A DNA stretch of 64,000 nt, from assembly GCF_000283155.1 (NCBI RefSeq), contig NW_004454195.1:2378762-2442761 (forward strand), given 5' to 3'. The notes below the pieces were generated by a model. It had not been told where the DNA came from and did not search any database. It saw nothing but the letters and a program-made list of their open reading frames with translations. A program made the translations under genes and the position numbers. The stretch is from Ceratotherium simum simum. Its lineage: Eukaryota; Chordata; Mammalia; Perissodactyla; Rhinocerotidae. Shown in pieces: positions 49,101 through 61,094 of this stretch. Each line of letters opens with the position of its first letter. Position 1 is the stretch's first letter.

Positions 49101-49335
49101 TCTTTTTTTTTTTGTGAGGAAGATCAGCTCTGAGCTAACATCCATGCCAATCCTCCTCTTTTTTGCTAAGGAAGACTGGCCCTGGGCTAACATCTGTGCC
49201 CATCTTCCTCCACTTTATACGGGATGCACCATAGCATGGCCTGACAAGCGGTGTGTTGGTGCGCTCCCAGGATCCGAGCCCAGGCCGCCAGCAGCGGAGC
49301 ATGCGCACTTAACCGCTACCGCACGGGGCGGCCCC
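49101..49335 (-). mobile_element. ERE-type SINE, short form
   Basis: Reverse-oriented: T-run, two gaggaaga-type units, head ending cacggggcggcccc. Perfect 15-bp target-site duplication aaacatggtttcttt (49086-49100 and 49336-49350). Confidence 0.95.
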
Positions 49336-49350
49336 AAACATGGTTTCTTT

Positions 49351-50178
49351 ATATATTCCCAATGGTTTACTCTCCGAGATAACTCTGCAGCACCTTTATG
49401 GATCCAGACCATTTATTAGACACATACTGTGGCCTCTTTCAGATGTACATTATCAGTAACCCTTTCAAGTAGCCTTTACAGAACTCGCTCACTTATGACC
49501 ACACAATCTCATTTCTCAGGCTGACCACAAAGCAGTTCTTAGAGGGGGCTTGGGTTACACTTTTGTATAAAAGAAAACTTGCAATTTTGATATGTCAAGG
49601 GACTGGGGTATGGTGTCCCCTAGGTCTGGCTAGTAAGCCCTCTGCTCTTTCATACCTACAATGCTGTTCTTATACATGGAAAAGGTTTATTTTAAAATAA
49701 GACGGTAGTCTTATTGTAGTCAGTCAGTGTTATCCCAAAGTGAGCTCTAAGCTACTGTACTAACAAATACGACAGGTTGTCAAATAAGTAGGACCCCAAA
49801 CTGGTGAAGAAAACGTAAGGTAAGACTGAGGTAGGATACGGAAGAGGATGAGAAGGTCCTGGAAGAAAAGGAATGAAAAGTGCATCAGATCAGAGGCCAT
49901 TCCTTTAAGTAAATGGGTTATGGATATTCACTGAATCCAACCGTAAGGAGTATTCAGCCACGGTTGTCTGTACTCTTGCTTCAGGTATTTCTACAGGATG
50001 AAAATAAAAGATTCTGAATACAAAAGATTCTGTTTTTCTTAATGAACACTTTTTATCTTATTCATGAAGTCTCTAGTGAAGGATGTCTCCAGGTATTGTA
50101 GATGCTCTGATTAGAGTCAACCCTACCTGCTCTGGTGCCCTAGTGGCTCCACCAGGTGAGCCACGTCAATTACAGAAC
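49351..50178. other. no clear feature
   Basis: No gene or named repeat. Confidence 0.45.
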
Positions 50179-50697
50179 TGTATTAGTCAGTGTTCTCCAG
50201 AGAAATAGAACCGATAGGATATATATAGATATACGGAAAGAAATTTATAATGAGGGATGGGCTCATGAGTTATGGAAGCTGAGAAGTCCCACAATCTGCC
50301 ATCTGTAAGCTGGAGACTCAGGAAAGCCAGTAGCATGGTTCTAGTCCAAACCCGAAGTCCTGAGAACCAGGGAAACCAATGGTGTAAATCCCAGTCTGAG
50401 TCCAAAGGCCCAAGACTCAGGACCCCTGATGTCTGAGGGCAGGAGAAGACAGATGTCCCAGCTCAAGAAGAGAAAGTGAATTAGCCTTTCTTCCACCTTT
50501 TTTGTTCTATTCTGGCCCTCAAAATATGAGATGATGCTTCATCTGCATTGGTGAGGGTGATTTTCTTTACTCACTCTACGGATTCAAATATTAATCTCTT
50601 CCAGAAACAATCTCACAGACACACCCAGAAATAATGTTTTACCAGCTATGTGGGCATCCCTTAGCCCAGTTAAGTTGACATATAAAATTAACCATCA
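50179..50697. mobile_element. solitary LTR-like element
   Basis: Starts tgtattagtcagtgttctcc and ends ttaaccatca, so it has the TG...CA ends of an LTR. Internal ccagagaaatagaaccgata and aagttgacatataaaattaa match a common old mammalian LTR of ERVL/MaLR type, subfamily uncertain. The flanking 5-mers do not match, so the duplication is lost or the ends are off by a few bases. No internal retroelement genes are present. Confidence 0.65.
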
Positions 50698-50995
50698 TAA
50701 AAACCTTGTAAAAAGCCATTCCGAATAAGCTGCAAAAATCATTTATACCACTGCATTGATAGGTGGTGACAATGCTCATTTGCAGGTCTTTCTGAAAGGC
50801 TAGCCCCTTTCAGTTTTATTTTCTTCCCATGCAGTACCTATATATATAACAGTGATATGTTCCGAGCCTTGTTCAAGTCAACCAGCATTGGTCTTCAACA
50901 ACACGATGAAAAGCATAGCAGGGTAACTTGTTCCAATTATTATTTTGTTAGATGATACCACTTTCTAAAAAATTTTCATATCATGACATATATTA
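50698..50995. other. no clear feature
   Basis: Short unclassified interval before the MER2 element. Confidence 0.5.
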
Positions 50996-50997
50996 TA

Positions 50998-51254
50998 CAG
51001 ATGGTCCCTGACTTATGATGATTTGACTTAACAAATTTTCGACTTTACCATGGTGCAAAACCAATATGCATTCAGCAGAAACTGTACTTCAAATTTTAAT
51101 TTTGATCTTTCCCAGGCTACCAATATGCCATACAATACTCTCTTGTGATGCTGCAGCTCCCAGTCAGCCATGAGATCATGAGGGTAAACAGCTGATACAC
51201 TCGCAACCAGTCTGTACCCATACAACCATTCTGTTTTTCACTTTCAGTACAGTA
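50998..51254 (+). mobile_element. MER2 (Tigger2-derived) element, left part
   Basis: Left inverted end cagatggtccctgacttatg preceded by TA (50996-50997). The body (gcattcagcagaaactgtac, then ccagtcagccatgagatcat) is MER2. It is interrupted at 51254 by a Tigger1 and resumes at 53668. Orientation is by convention only. Confidence 0.88.
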
Positions 51255-53665
51255 CAGGCATACCTTGGAGATACTGTGGGTTCAGTTCCAGACAACTGCA
51301 AGCAAGCAAATATCTCAATAAAGTAAATCACACTAATTTTTTGGTTTCCCAGTGCACGTAAATGTTATGTTTACACTATACTATAGTGTGTTAAGTGTGC
51401 AATAGCATTATGTCTAAAAAACAATGTACATACTTTAATTAAAAAGTACTCTATTGCTAAAAAATGCTAACCATCATCTGAGGCTTCAACAAGTCTGTAA
51501 TCTTTTTGCTGGTGGAGAGTCTTCCCTCAATGTTGGTGGCTACTGACTGATCAGGGTGGTGGTTGCTGAAGGTTGTGGTGGCTGTGGCGATTTCTTAAAA
51601 TAAGACTACAATGAAGTGTGCTGCATTAGTTGACTCTTTGTTTCATGGATGATTTCTCTATAGCCTGCTGTGCTGTTTGTGATAGCATTGTACTCACAGT
51701 AGAACTTCTTTCAAAATTGGAGTTAAGCCTCTCAAACCCTGCAACTGCTTTGTCAACTAAGTTGGTGTAATATTCTAAATCTTTTGTTGTCATTTCAACA
51801 ATCTTCACTGTATCTTCACCAGGAGTAGTTTCCATCTCAAGAAACCGCTTTCTTTGTTCATTCATAAGACGTAACTTTTCATTTGTTAAAGTTTCATCAT
51901 GAGATTGCAACAATTCAGTTACATTTTCAGGCTCCACATCTAATTCTAATTCTCTTGCTATTTCTGCCACATCTGCAGTTTCTTCCTCCACTGAAGTCTT
52001 GAACTCCTCGAAATCATCCATTAGATTTGGAATCAACTTCTTCCAAACATCCATTAATGTTGATATTTTGATGTCTTCCCATGAATTACAAACGTTCTTA
52101 ATAGCATCTAGAATGGTGAATCCTTTCCAGAAGGTTTTAAATTTACTTTGCCCAGATCCATCAGAGGAATCACTGTCTATGGCAGTTATAGCCTTACAAA
52201 ATGTATTTCTTAAATAATAAAACTTGAAAGTCAAAATTACTCCTTGATCCATGGGCTGCAGAATGGATGTTGTGTTAGTGGGCATGAAAACAACATTAAT
52301 CTCATTGTACAACTCCATCAGAGCTCTTGGGTGACCAGGTGCATTGTCAATGAGCATAATATTTTGAAGGTAATCTTGTTTTCTGAGCAGTGGGTCTCAA
52401 CAGTGGGCTTAAAATATTCAGTAGACCATTTTGTAAACAGACGTGCTGTCATCCAGTCTTGCTTGTTCCATTTATAGAACACAGGAAGAGTTGATTTAGC
52501 ATAATTCTTAAGGGCTCTGGGATTTTCAGAATGGCAAATGAACATGGCTTCAACTTAAAGTCACCAGCTGCATTAGCCCCTAACAAAAGAATCAGAACAT
52601 CCCTTGAAACTTTGAAGCCAGGCGTTGACTTCTCCTCTCTAACTATGAAAGTCCTAGATGGCATCTTCTTGCAATAGAGGCTGTTTTGTCTACAATGAAA
52701 ATCTGTTGTTTAGTATAGTCATGTTTATTAATGATCTTAGCTAGATCTTCTGGAGAACTTGCTGCAGCTTCTCCATCAGCACTTGCTGCTTCACCTGGCA
52801 CTTTTATGTTATGGTGATGGCTTCTTTCCTTAAACCTCATAAACCAACCTCTGCTAGCTTCAAATTTTTCTTCTGCAGCTTCCTCACCTCTCTCAGTCTT
52901 CATAGAATTGAAGAGAATTAGGGCCTTGCTCTGGATTAGGCTTTTGCTTAAGGGAATGTTGTGGCTGGTTTGTTCGTCTATCCAGACCACTAAAACTTTC
53001 TCCATATCAGCAATAGGGCTGTTTCACTTTCTTATCATTCATGTGTTCACTGGAATAGCACTTTTAATTTCCTTAAAGAACTTTTCCTTTGCATTCACAA
53101 CTTGGCTAACCATTTGGTACAAGAGGCCTAGGTTTTGGCCTATCTCAGATCTTGACATACCTTCCTCACTAAACTTGATCATTTCCAGCTTTTGATTAAA
53201 CTGAAAGACATGCGACACTTCCCTTCACTTGAACACTTAGAGGCTATTGTAGGGTTATTAAGAGGCCTAATTTCAGTATTGTTGTGTCTCAGGGAATAGG
53301 GAGGCCTGAGGAGATGGAGAGAGATGGGGGAATGGCCAGTTGGTGCAGTAGTCAGAACACACACAACATTGATTAAGGTCGTGGTCATATGGGTGCAGTT
53401 TGTGGCACCCCAAAACAGTTACAATAGTAACATCAAAGATCACTGATCACAGATCACCATAACAAATATAATAAAAATGAAAAAGTTTGAAATATTATGA
53501 GAATTACCAAAATGTGACACAGAGACACGAAGCGAGCAAACGCTGTTGGAAAAATGGTGTCTACGGTCTCGATCAATGCAGGGTTTCCACAAACTTTAAA
53601 TTTGTAGAAAATGCAGTATCTGTGAAACACAATAAAGTGAAGTGCAATAAAACGAAGTATGCCTG
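51255..53665 (-). mobile_element. Tigger1 pogo-type DNA transposon, nearly full length
   Basis: Inverted ends caggcataccttggagatac (left) and, read on the minus strand, caggcatacttcgttttatt (right) enclose 2411 bp, close to the known 2.4 kb of Tigger1. The TA target duplication is present on both sides (51253-51254 and 53666-53667). It contains one degenerate transposase gene on the minus strand. It sits inside MER2, so it arrived later. Confidence 0.95.
51467..53247 (-). pseudogene. Tigger1 transposase (pogo/DDE family), inactivated
   Basis: The Tigger1 transposase binds the inverted ends through an N-terminal CENP-B-like helix-turn-helix region and cuts DNA with a DDE domain. Reading 53247 to 51467, the expected start codon is ATA instead of ATG (53247-53245). 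The DNA-binding part lies at about 53220-52800 (open stretch 53005-52643), the catalytic core at about 52664-52318, and the longest intact piece at 52357-51626 (243 codons). That piece holds the DNAPGHP motif around a catalytic Asp and the following [12 protein letters not shown], then an acidic C-terminal region. Frameshifts separate these pieces near 52650 and 52350. CENP-B and jerky are host relatives, but the inverted ends show that this is the transposon copy. Confidence 0.92.
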
Positions 53666-53667
53666 TA

Positions 53668-53895
53668 TTCAATAAATTACATGAAAAATTCAATACTTTA
53701 TTATAAAATAGGCTTTGTTTTAGATGATTTTGCCCAGCTGTAGGCTAATCTAAGTGTTCTGAGCACGTTTAAGATAGGCTAGGCTAAGCTATGATGTTTG
53801 GTAGGTTAGGTGTGTTTAATGCATTTTAAACTTATATTTTCACCTTATGATGGGTTCATTGTGACATGACCCCATTGTAAGTCAAGAAAGATCTG
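53668..53895 (+). mobile_element. MER2 element, right part
   Basis: Continues MER2 after the Tigger1: tagatgattttgcccagctg (53722), gtgttctgagcacgtttaag (53754), ggctaggctaagctatgatg (53777) and the right end cccattgtaagtcaagaaag...atctg, followed by TA (53896-53897). Confidence 0.88.
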
Positions 53896-53985
53896 TATAT
53901 GTACGTGTGTGTGTATATACATGTATATATACATATATATGTGTATATGTATAGAAAATATATGTATTGTATATTATTATGGTAT
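53893..53985. repeat. TA/TG-rich simple repeat
   Basis: Alternating purine-pyrimidine run (tatatgtacgtgtgtgtgta and similar) at the right edge of MER2. Opposed open frames here are artefacts. Confidence 0.9.
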
Positions 53986-54464
53986 AGAAACAAAATCCAG
54001 ACAAGGCTTCCCACAGTTGAAGGGAACTGGTCTGGGGCCTCCTGCAAACTCAGGTGCTCACTGGCTGCCGTGAGAGCTGATGGAATCAGTATTTCACATT
54101 TAAATGTAATCATTCTCGGCCCATCAATAGGACAGAACTTGGAAAGCTCCGCTCTGAGCAGGGACTTGCGAACATTTAAAATCACGACCCACAGACCTAC
54201 TCAGGACCGACTTACCCACCGGCACACACACCTGAAACCAAGGTTTTAGAAATTATATTTACTCTTACATTATGCAATTCACTCTAATTTTCAATTCCAT
54301 TCTATTTCAAATTTTAAAATACTAGTTGTGATACACTGAATTGCCTTTGGCACCCACCATGCCTTTGGTCATGATCTGCAATGTAAAAAAAACTGCACTA
54401 AATCAGTAATGAAAGATGGAGTTTACCCTCTGTAATAACTTGGATGGACCTCAGACACCTCAGA
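53986..54464. other. no clear feature
   Basis: No gene or named repeat. Frames at 53856-54249 are anchored in the simple repeat. Confidence 0.45.
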
Positions 54465-54576
54465 CTGGAAGAGACATTTACCAAAATAATGGCTGCAAGA
54501 GTCATGGTTGATTTTTATTCTTTTGCTTTGAGCTCTCCAGTATCTTCCACACCTTCTAACATAAACAGTTATTTGA
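54465..54576 (+). repeat. direct repeat, copy 1
   Basis: A 112-base segment (starts ctggaagagacatttaccaa) matches 55262-55378 with about four in five positions identical by eye. I do not recognise the family. Confidence 0.75.
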
Positions 54577-55261
54577 CAATCTGTGCACTTCATTCACTGT
54601 GTCAATTAATTTTCTTATCTCTGTTTAGTGAGTTTGAACTTTATTTCTGATTTTTTTCTCTTGAAAATTCTTGAAATGTTGGCTAATTCCATGAAAATTA
54701 TTTTTTTCCATTAAAAGCTTTAATATGTTTGCTATTTTTTCATCCCAATGATATACAACAGAATTTACTGGGAAATTTACCTTTTAGCAACAGAGCAGGA
54801 CTTACCTGAACAAAGGCCAAATGTGAGCTGGTGGTCATTATGCCCATCCTACTGGATGATATTCCAGTGAAAGGCAGTAAGGAAGAAATTAAATCTGCGC
54901 GCCATTAAAAGCAGAAAACTTTTGTCTTTATGGGGTAAAACTAAGGACTCGTTTGGAGTTAGTTATCTTAAGTCTACTTTGGGTTTTGCCAAATAAGCTG
55001 TCCCCACAGAGAGTGTTGGCCAAGCAGGATGTCAGGGTTAATGAAGTATTTTGGATATTCCTTAATATTGAAAAAAAATGATCCTCCATGCCAAATTGAT
55101 CACTTTTTCTCTTTTGCTTTCTAATTTGGAAAAAGCTAAATTTAAATTTCTAGTAATCAATATTTACAATATATTATTATGCAAAATAATTATGACACAA
55201 AACATCCATGTAATGAATGCAATTTTGAAAAAAACATACAAATGAATAGGAAAATGACCAG
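54577..55261. other. no clear feature
   Basis: AT-rich DNA between the two direct repeats. No gene or named repeat. Confidence 0.45.
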
Positions 55262-55378
55262 GAGGGACATTTGCCAAAATAATGACTACAGTAAGAGTCA
55301 TGAGTAATTTTTATTCTTTTTCTTTTGGCTTTCCAGTATTTTTCGCACCTTCTACCATAAAGATTTAGTTATTTGGTA
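55262..55378 (+). repeat. direct repeat, copy 2
   Basis: Begins ggagggacatttgccaaaat, then taatgactacagtaagagtc, and ends ttatttggta, paralleling 54465-54576 in the same orientation. Short insertions separate the copies. Confidence 0.75.
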
Positions 55379-56421
55379 AACAAAAGACTAAAAAGAATTT
55401 GGCTTTTTGATAAGCTTTTTATGATAATTTGCTTATTCTTTTGACAAGATGTAATAAAATCACTAAAAATATAGCATGAGATAAAACCTTACAAATGATC
55501 CTAGAAAGAAGTTGAAAATATTTTATTTCTTTGCCTGTAAGCTGTAAGTAATAAGTAGTTTGAGACCAAAAGAAAGATGTGCTCTTATTTCTAATAGTTT
55601 CCAACTGTCTAACCTAATACCACAGACTTATCTCTCCATAGCAATTGGACCAATAATGTCTAACACAATTTGAAGTCAGGATTTTATTAACTTCTACTTT
55701 TCCCAAGTCACTAATTCTCCAGTTGAGTAATAAATAAGAAGTTTGGATTCAAAGAAGTTAAGATTAATTTTTAAACACACTTACCAAAATGTATGCATTG
55801 AAAGGAGCTTTATATTATAAGTAATTATTTGTATTGGGATTGTTTAAATAGGTAAATTCTGTCTTAGACACTCCCCGAGAGCAAGTTCATGACTCATACT
55901 TAAGCTCAAATGGTTTTACCAAGATTTTATCTATCAGACTTTGCTTTGAAAGATCTTTGACAAGCTCTAAAACAAAATCACATCTGTCCTCAAAGGAGGA
56001 ATATTAGCTCCAGCCCCCTCCCTCTTCTCAAGGACGCCATGTGTATTGCCTGCTTCTAAGAATTGTGCCTTTGGCTAGGCTTCTCTGAAATGCCTCTCCC
56101 TTTCTCTCTCTGTAAAAATCTTACTTGTCCTTGTCCTAGAACCTCCTGGTGAGAACTGGCTGTGAACTTCTTTGTGCTGCTACAGCAAGTGGTTCACACC
56201 TCAATTTTACCACATATCTCTTTATAGTACATCTTCATGTATGCCTTCATTCTTCATATAGTTTATTGGTTTCTTGATGTTTTGTGCTTTATTCTACTTT
56301 GAGTTTAGTGTCTATCAAAATTCCTGGTTCATGATAACTTATTACAATTATTTTTTTAACAAGTTTAAAAATAATATGATAGTAATGAAACAAGAGGATT
56401 ATTATGCTTGTATTGAATAAT
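55379..56421. other. no clear feature
   Basis: AT-rich DNA with no gene or named repeat. Confidence 0.45.
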
Positions 56422-56949
56422 AGAAATATCTTTTTTTAAGTTGAGGTAAAATTGGTATATAATATTATACTAGTTTCAGGGGTACACAATTACAATTCGA
56501 CATCTGTATACACTACAAAGTGATCACTATTCAAAGTCGAGTTACCATCCATCACCACACAGTTGACCACTTTTACCCATTTTACCCGCCCCCCAACTCT
56601 CTTTCCCTCTGGTAACCACCAATCTGTTCTCTGTATCTATAAGTTTGTTTTTGTTTTGTTTTGTTTTGTTTGTTAATTTGTTTTGTTTTGTTATGTTTTT
56701 AGATTCCACATATGAGTGAAATCACATGGTATTTGTTTTTCCCTGTCTGACTTCTTTCACTTAGCAAAATACTCTCAAAGTCCATACATGTTGTCACAAA
56801 TGGCAATATATCATTTTTTTTATGGCTGAGTAGTATTCTATTGTATATGTATACCACCTCTTCTTTATCCATTCATCCATTGATGGACACTTGTTTCCAT
56901 ATCTTGGTTATCGTAAATAATGCTACAATAAACATAGGGGTGCATGTAT

Positions 56950-59900
56950 CTTTCCAAATGAGTATTTTTGTATTCTTCAGATAAATACACAGAAGTGGAC
57001 TAGCTGGATCATATGGTAGCTCTATTTAAATTTTTTTGAGGAATCTCCATACTGTTTTCCATAGTGGCTACATACATTCCTACTGACAGTGTATGAGTTT
57101 GGAGAAACTGTGTTTCTCCACATCCTTGCCAGCACTTGTTATTTCTTGTCTTTTTGACAATAGCCATTCTAACAGGTGTGAAGTGATATCTCATTGTGGT
57201 TTTTATTTGCATTTCCCTAATAATTAATGATGTTGAACATCTTTTCATGTGCCTATTGGCCATCTGTATATCTTCTTTGGAAAAATGTCTATTCAGATCC
57301 TCTGCCCATTTTTTAATTGGGTTGTTTGTTTTTTGTTGTTGAGTTATATGAATTCTTTATATATTTGGATATTAACCCCTTGTCAAATATATGATTTGCA
57401 AATATCTTCTCCCATTCAGTAGGTTGCCTATTCATTTTGTTGATGGTTTTCTTCACTGCGTGAAGCTTTTAAGTTTAATGTAGTTCTATTTGTTTATTTT
57501 TGCTTTTGTTTTCCTTGCCTTTGGAGTCATAGCCACAAAAAGATCGTTAAGACTGATGTCAAGGAGCTTATCGCCTATGTTTTCTTCTGGGAATTTTATG
57601 GTTTCAGGTCTTATATTTAAGTCTTTAATCCATTTTGAGTCAATTTTTGTGTATGGTACAAGATAGTAGTCTAGTTTCATTCTTTTGCATGTGGCTGTCT
57701 AGTTTTCCCAACACCATTTATGGAAAAGGCTATCTTTTCTCCTTTGTGTTCTTTTTTTTGTGAGGAAGATTAGCCCTGAGCTAACATCCATTGCCAATCC
57801 TCCTCTTTTTGCTGAGGAAGATTGGCCCTGGGCTAACATCTGTGCCCATCTTCCTCTACTTTATGTGGGATGCCGCCACAGCATGGCTTGACAAGCGGTG
57901 TGTTGGTGCACGCTCAGGATTGGAACCTGCGAACCCTGGGCCGCTGAAGCAAGGAGCGTGCACACTTAACCGTTATGCCGCCTGGCCGTCCCCTCCATTG
58001 TGTGTTCTTGGCTGCTTTATCATAACTTGATTATCTGTATATGTGTGGATTTATTTCTGGGCTCTCAATTCTGTACCATTGATCTGTGTGTCTGTTTTTA
58101 TGCCAATACCATATTATTTTGATTATTATAGCTTTGTACTATAGTTTGAAATCACAGAGCATGATAACTCCAGCTTTGTTCTTTTTTCTCAAGATTGCTT
58201 TGGCTATTAAGGATCTTTTGTGGTTCCATACAAATTTTCGAATTATTTGTTCTAGTTCTGTGAAAAATGCCATTGAAATTTTGATGGAGATTGCATTAAA
58301 TCTGCAGATTGTTTTGGGTAGTATGGACATTTTAACAATATTGTTTCTTCTCATCCATGAATATGGACTATCTTTCCATTTATTTATGTCTTCTTCAATT
58401 TCTTTCATCAGGGTCTTATAGTTTTCACTTTCATCTCCTTGGTTAAATCTATTTTTAGATATTTCATTCTTCTTGATGCAATTGTAAATGGGATTGTTTT
58501 TTTCATTTCTCTTTCTGATAGTTCATTATTAGTATATAGGAAAGCCACAAACTTATGTATATTGATTTTGTACCTTGCAACTTTACTGAATTAATTTATT
58601 AGTTCTAACAGTTTGTTGGTGGAGTCTTTAGTGTTTTCTATGTATAGTATCATGTCATCTACAAATGGTGACAGTTTTACTTCCTCCTTTCTGATTTGGA
58701 TGCATTTTATTTCTTTTTCCTGCATAATTGCTGTGGCTAGGACTTCCAATACTATGTTGAATAAAAGTGGTGAGAGTGGACATCTTTGTCTTGCTCCTGA
58801 TCTTAGAGAAAAAGCTTTAAGCTTTTTTTCATTGAGTAGGATGTTAGCTGTGGGTTTGTCACATATGGCCTTTATTATATTGAGATATGTTCCCTCTATA
58901 TCCACTTTGTTGAGAAATTTTTATCATAAATCAGTGTTGAATTTTGTCAAGTGCATTTTCTGCATCTAGCGAGATGATCACATGGATTCTATCTGTCATT
59001 TTGTTAATGTGGTGCATCAATTGATTGATTTGCAGATGTTGAACCATCCTTGCATCCTTGGAATAAATCCCACTTGATCTGGTTTTGGTATCAGGGTAAT
59101 GCTGGCCTCATAAAATGAATTTGGAAGCATTGCCTCCTCTTCAACTTTTTGGAAGAGTTTGAGAAGGATACTTCTCTTCTTTGAATGTTTGGTAGAACTC
59201 ACCAGTGAAGCCATCTGGTCCTAGACTTTTGTTTGTTGGGAGGTTTTTGATTGCTGATTTAATCTCCTTATTACTAATCAGTCTATTCAGATTTTCTATT
59301 TCTTTATAATTCAGTCTTGGAAGATTGTATGTTTCTAGAAATTTATCCATTTCTTCTAGGTTGTCCAATTTGTTGGCATATAACTCTTCACAGTAGTCTT
59401 TTATGATCCTTTGTATTTCTGTGGTATCAGTTGTAACTTTTCCTCTTTGATTTCTGATTTTGTTTATTTGAGTCCTCTCCCTTTTTTTCTTGGTTAGTCT
59501 AGCTAAAGATTTGTCAATTTTGTTTATATTTTCAAAGAACTGGCTCTTACTTTCATCAATCTTTTATATTGTTTTTTTAGTTTCTATTTCATTCATTTCT
59601 GCTCCAATCTTTATTATTTCTTTGCTTCTTCTAACTCTTGGCCTCATTTGTTCTTTTTCTGGTTGCTTTAGGTAGGTATAAAGTTAGATTGCTTACTTGA
59701 GATTTTTCTTGTTTTTTTGAGGTAAACCTATAGTGCTACGAAATTTTGTCTTAGAACTGTTTTTGTCTGCATTCCATAGATTTTGGTATGTCACATTTCT
59801 GTTTTCATTTGTCTCTAGATAATTTTTGATTTCCTCTTTGATTTCTTTGACGACTTATCGGTTGTTCAGAAGCATGTTTAACCTCTACATTTTTGTGGTT

Positions 59901-60620
59901 TTTCCAGTTCTCTTTTTGGAATTGATTTCTAGTTTCATGTGGTTGGAGTAGATGCTTGAAATGATTTCAATCTTCTTGAGTTTATTGAGACTTGTTTTGT
60001 GGCTAACATGTGATCTATCTTGGAGAATGTTGCATGTGCACTTGAAAAGAATGTGTATTCTGCAGTTTTTGGAAGGTTCTGTTTACATCTATTAAGTCCA
60101 TCTGGTCTCATGTGTCTTTTAAGGTCGATGTTTCTTTATTGATTTTCTGTCTGGATGATCTATCCATTGATGTAAGTGGGGTGTTAAACTCCCCTACTAT
60201 TATTATATTGCTGTCAGTTTCTCCCTTCAGGTCCACTAATATTTGCATTATAGATTTTTGTGCTACTATGTTGAGTGCATATATATTTATAAATGATATA
60301 TTTTCTTGTTGGATTGACACCTTTATCATTATGTAATGCCTTTGTTTGTCTTTTATTACAGTTTTTCTTTTAAAGTCTGTTTTGTCTGATATGAGTATAG
60401 CTACACCGGCTTTCTTTTCATATCCATTTGCATGGAATAACCTCTCCATCTCTTCACTTTCAGTCTGTGTGTGTCCTTCTGAAGTGAGTCTCTTGTAGGC
60501 AGCATATAAATGAGTCTTGTTTTTTTAATTCATTCAGCCACTCTATGTCTTTTGATTGGAGAATTTAGTCCATTGACATTTAAAGTGATTATTGATAGAT
60601 ATGTATTGCCATTTTGTTAA
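56950..60620 (-). pseudogene. LINE-1 ORF2 (endonuclease/reverse transcriptase), broken
   Basis: ORF2 nicks target DNA and copies LINE-1 RNA at the nick. Reading from 60620: a start region with residues like LTKWQYISI (60615 region); endonuclease domain to about 59900, including KKAGVAILISDK near 60415; reverse transcriptase at about 59370-58100; C-terminal region with KWIKDLN near 57630, [10 protein letters not shown] near 57260 and NKCWQGCGE near 57140. At the usual Y/F-A-D-D catalytic motif the copy reads FVDD (near 58660), an Ala-to-Val change beside the two Asp residues. Multiple stops and frameshifts are present, and an ERE interrupts it at 57754-57992. The boundaries are approximate. 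Confidence 0.9.
57754..57992 (-). mobile_element. ERE-type SINE, short form, inside LINE-1 ORF2
   Basis: T-run, two gaggaaga units, degenerate head ending ctggccgtcc. Flanks ctcctttgtgttctt (57739-57753) and ctccattgtgtgttctt (57993-58009) are the imperfect duplication. Its insertion postdates the LINE-1. Confidence 0.93.
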
Positions 60621-61094
60621 TTGTTTTCTGACTGTTTTTGTAGTTCCTCTCTGTTCCTTTCTTCTTTTCTTTCTCTCTTCCCTTGTGGTTTGATGGCTTT
60701 CTTTAATATTATGTTTAGATTCCTTTCTCATTTTCTTTTGTGTGTTTATTATAAGATTTTGCTTTGTGGTTACTGTGAGATTCACATACAATTTTCTATG
60801 TATATAACGGTCTAAGTTGATAGTAACTTAAATTTAAAGACATTCCAAAACTTTATATTTTTACTGCTTCCTCTTGCTTGTTTTATATTTTTGATGTTGC
60901 CTTTTACATCTTTTTATTTTATGCATCCCTTAACTAATTATAGTAGGTTTAGCTAGTTTTACTACTTTTATGTTTTAATCTTTATACTTGCTTTACAAGT
61001 GATTCATCTGCTACCTTTACTATATATTTACCTTTTCCAGTGAGATTTCTACTTTTGTATGTTTTGTTATTAATTAGTGTCATTTCTTTTCAGC

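Noticed and set aside
48928..49419. 163-codon plus-strand frame
   Set aside because: More than half is SINE sequence, and the rest has no domain or splice support.
51467..53247. Host CENP-B or jerky-like gene
   Set aside because: Inverted ends and TA duplications delimit a Tigger1 copy, and the frame has a lost start and frameshifts.
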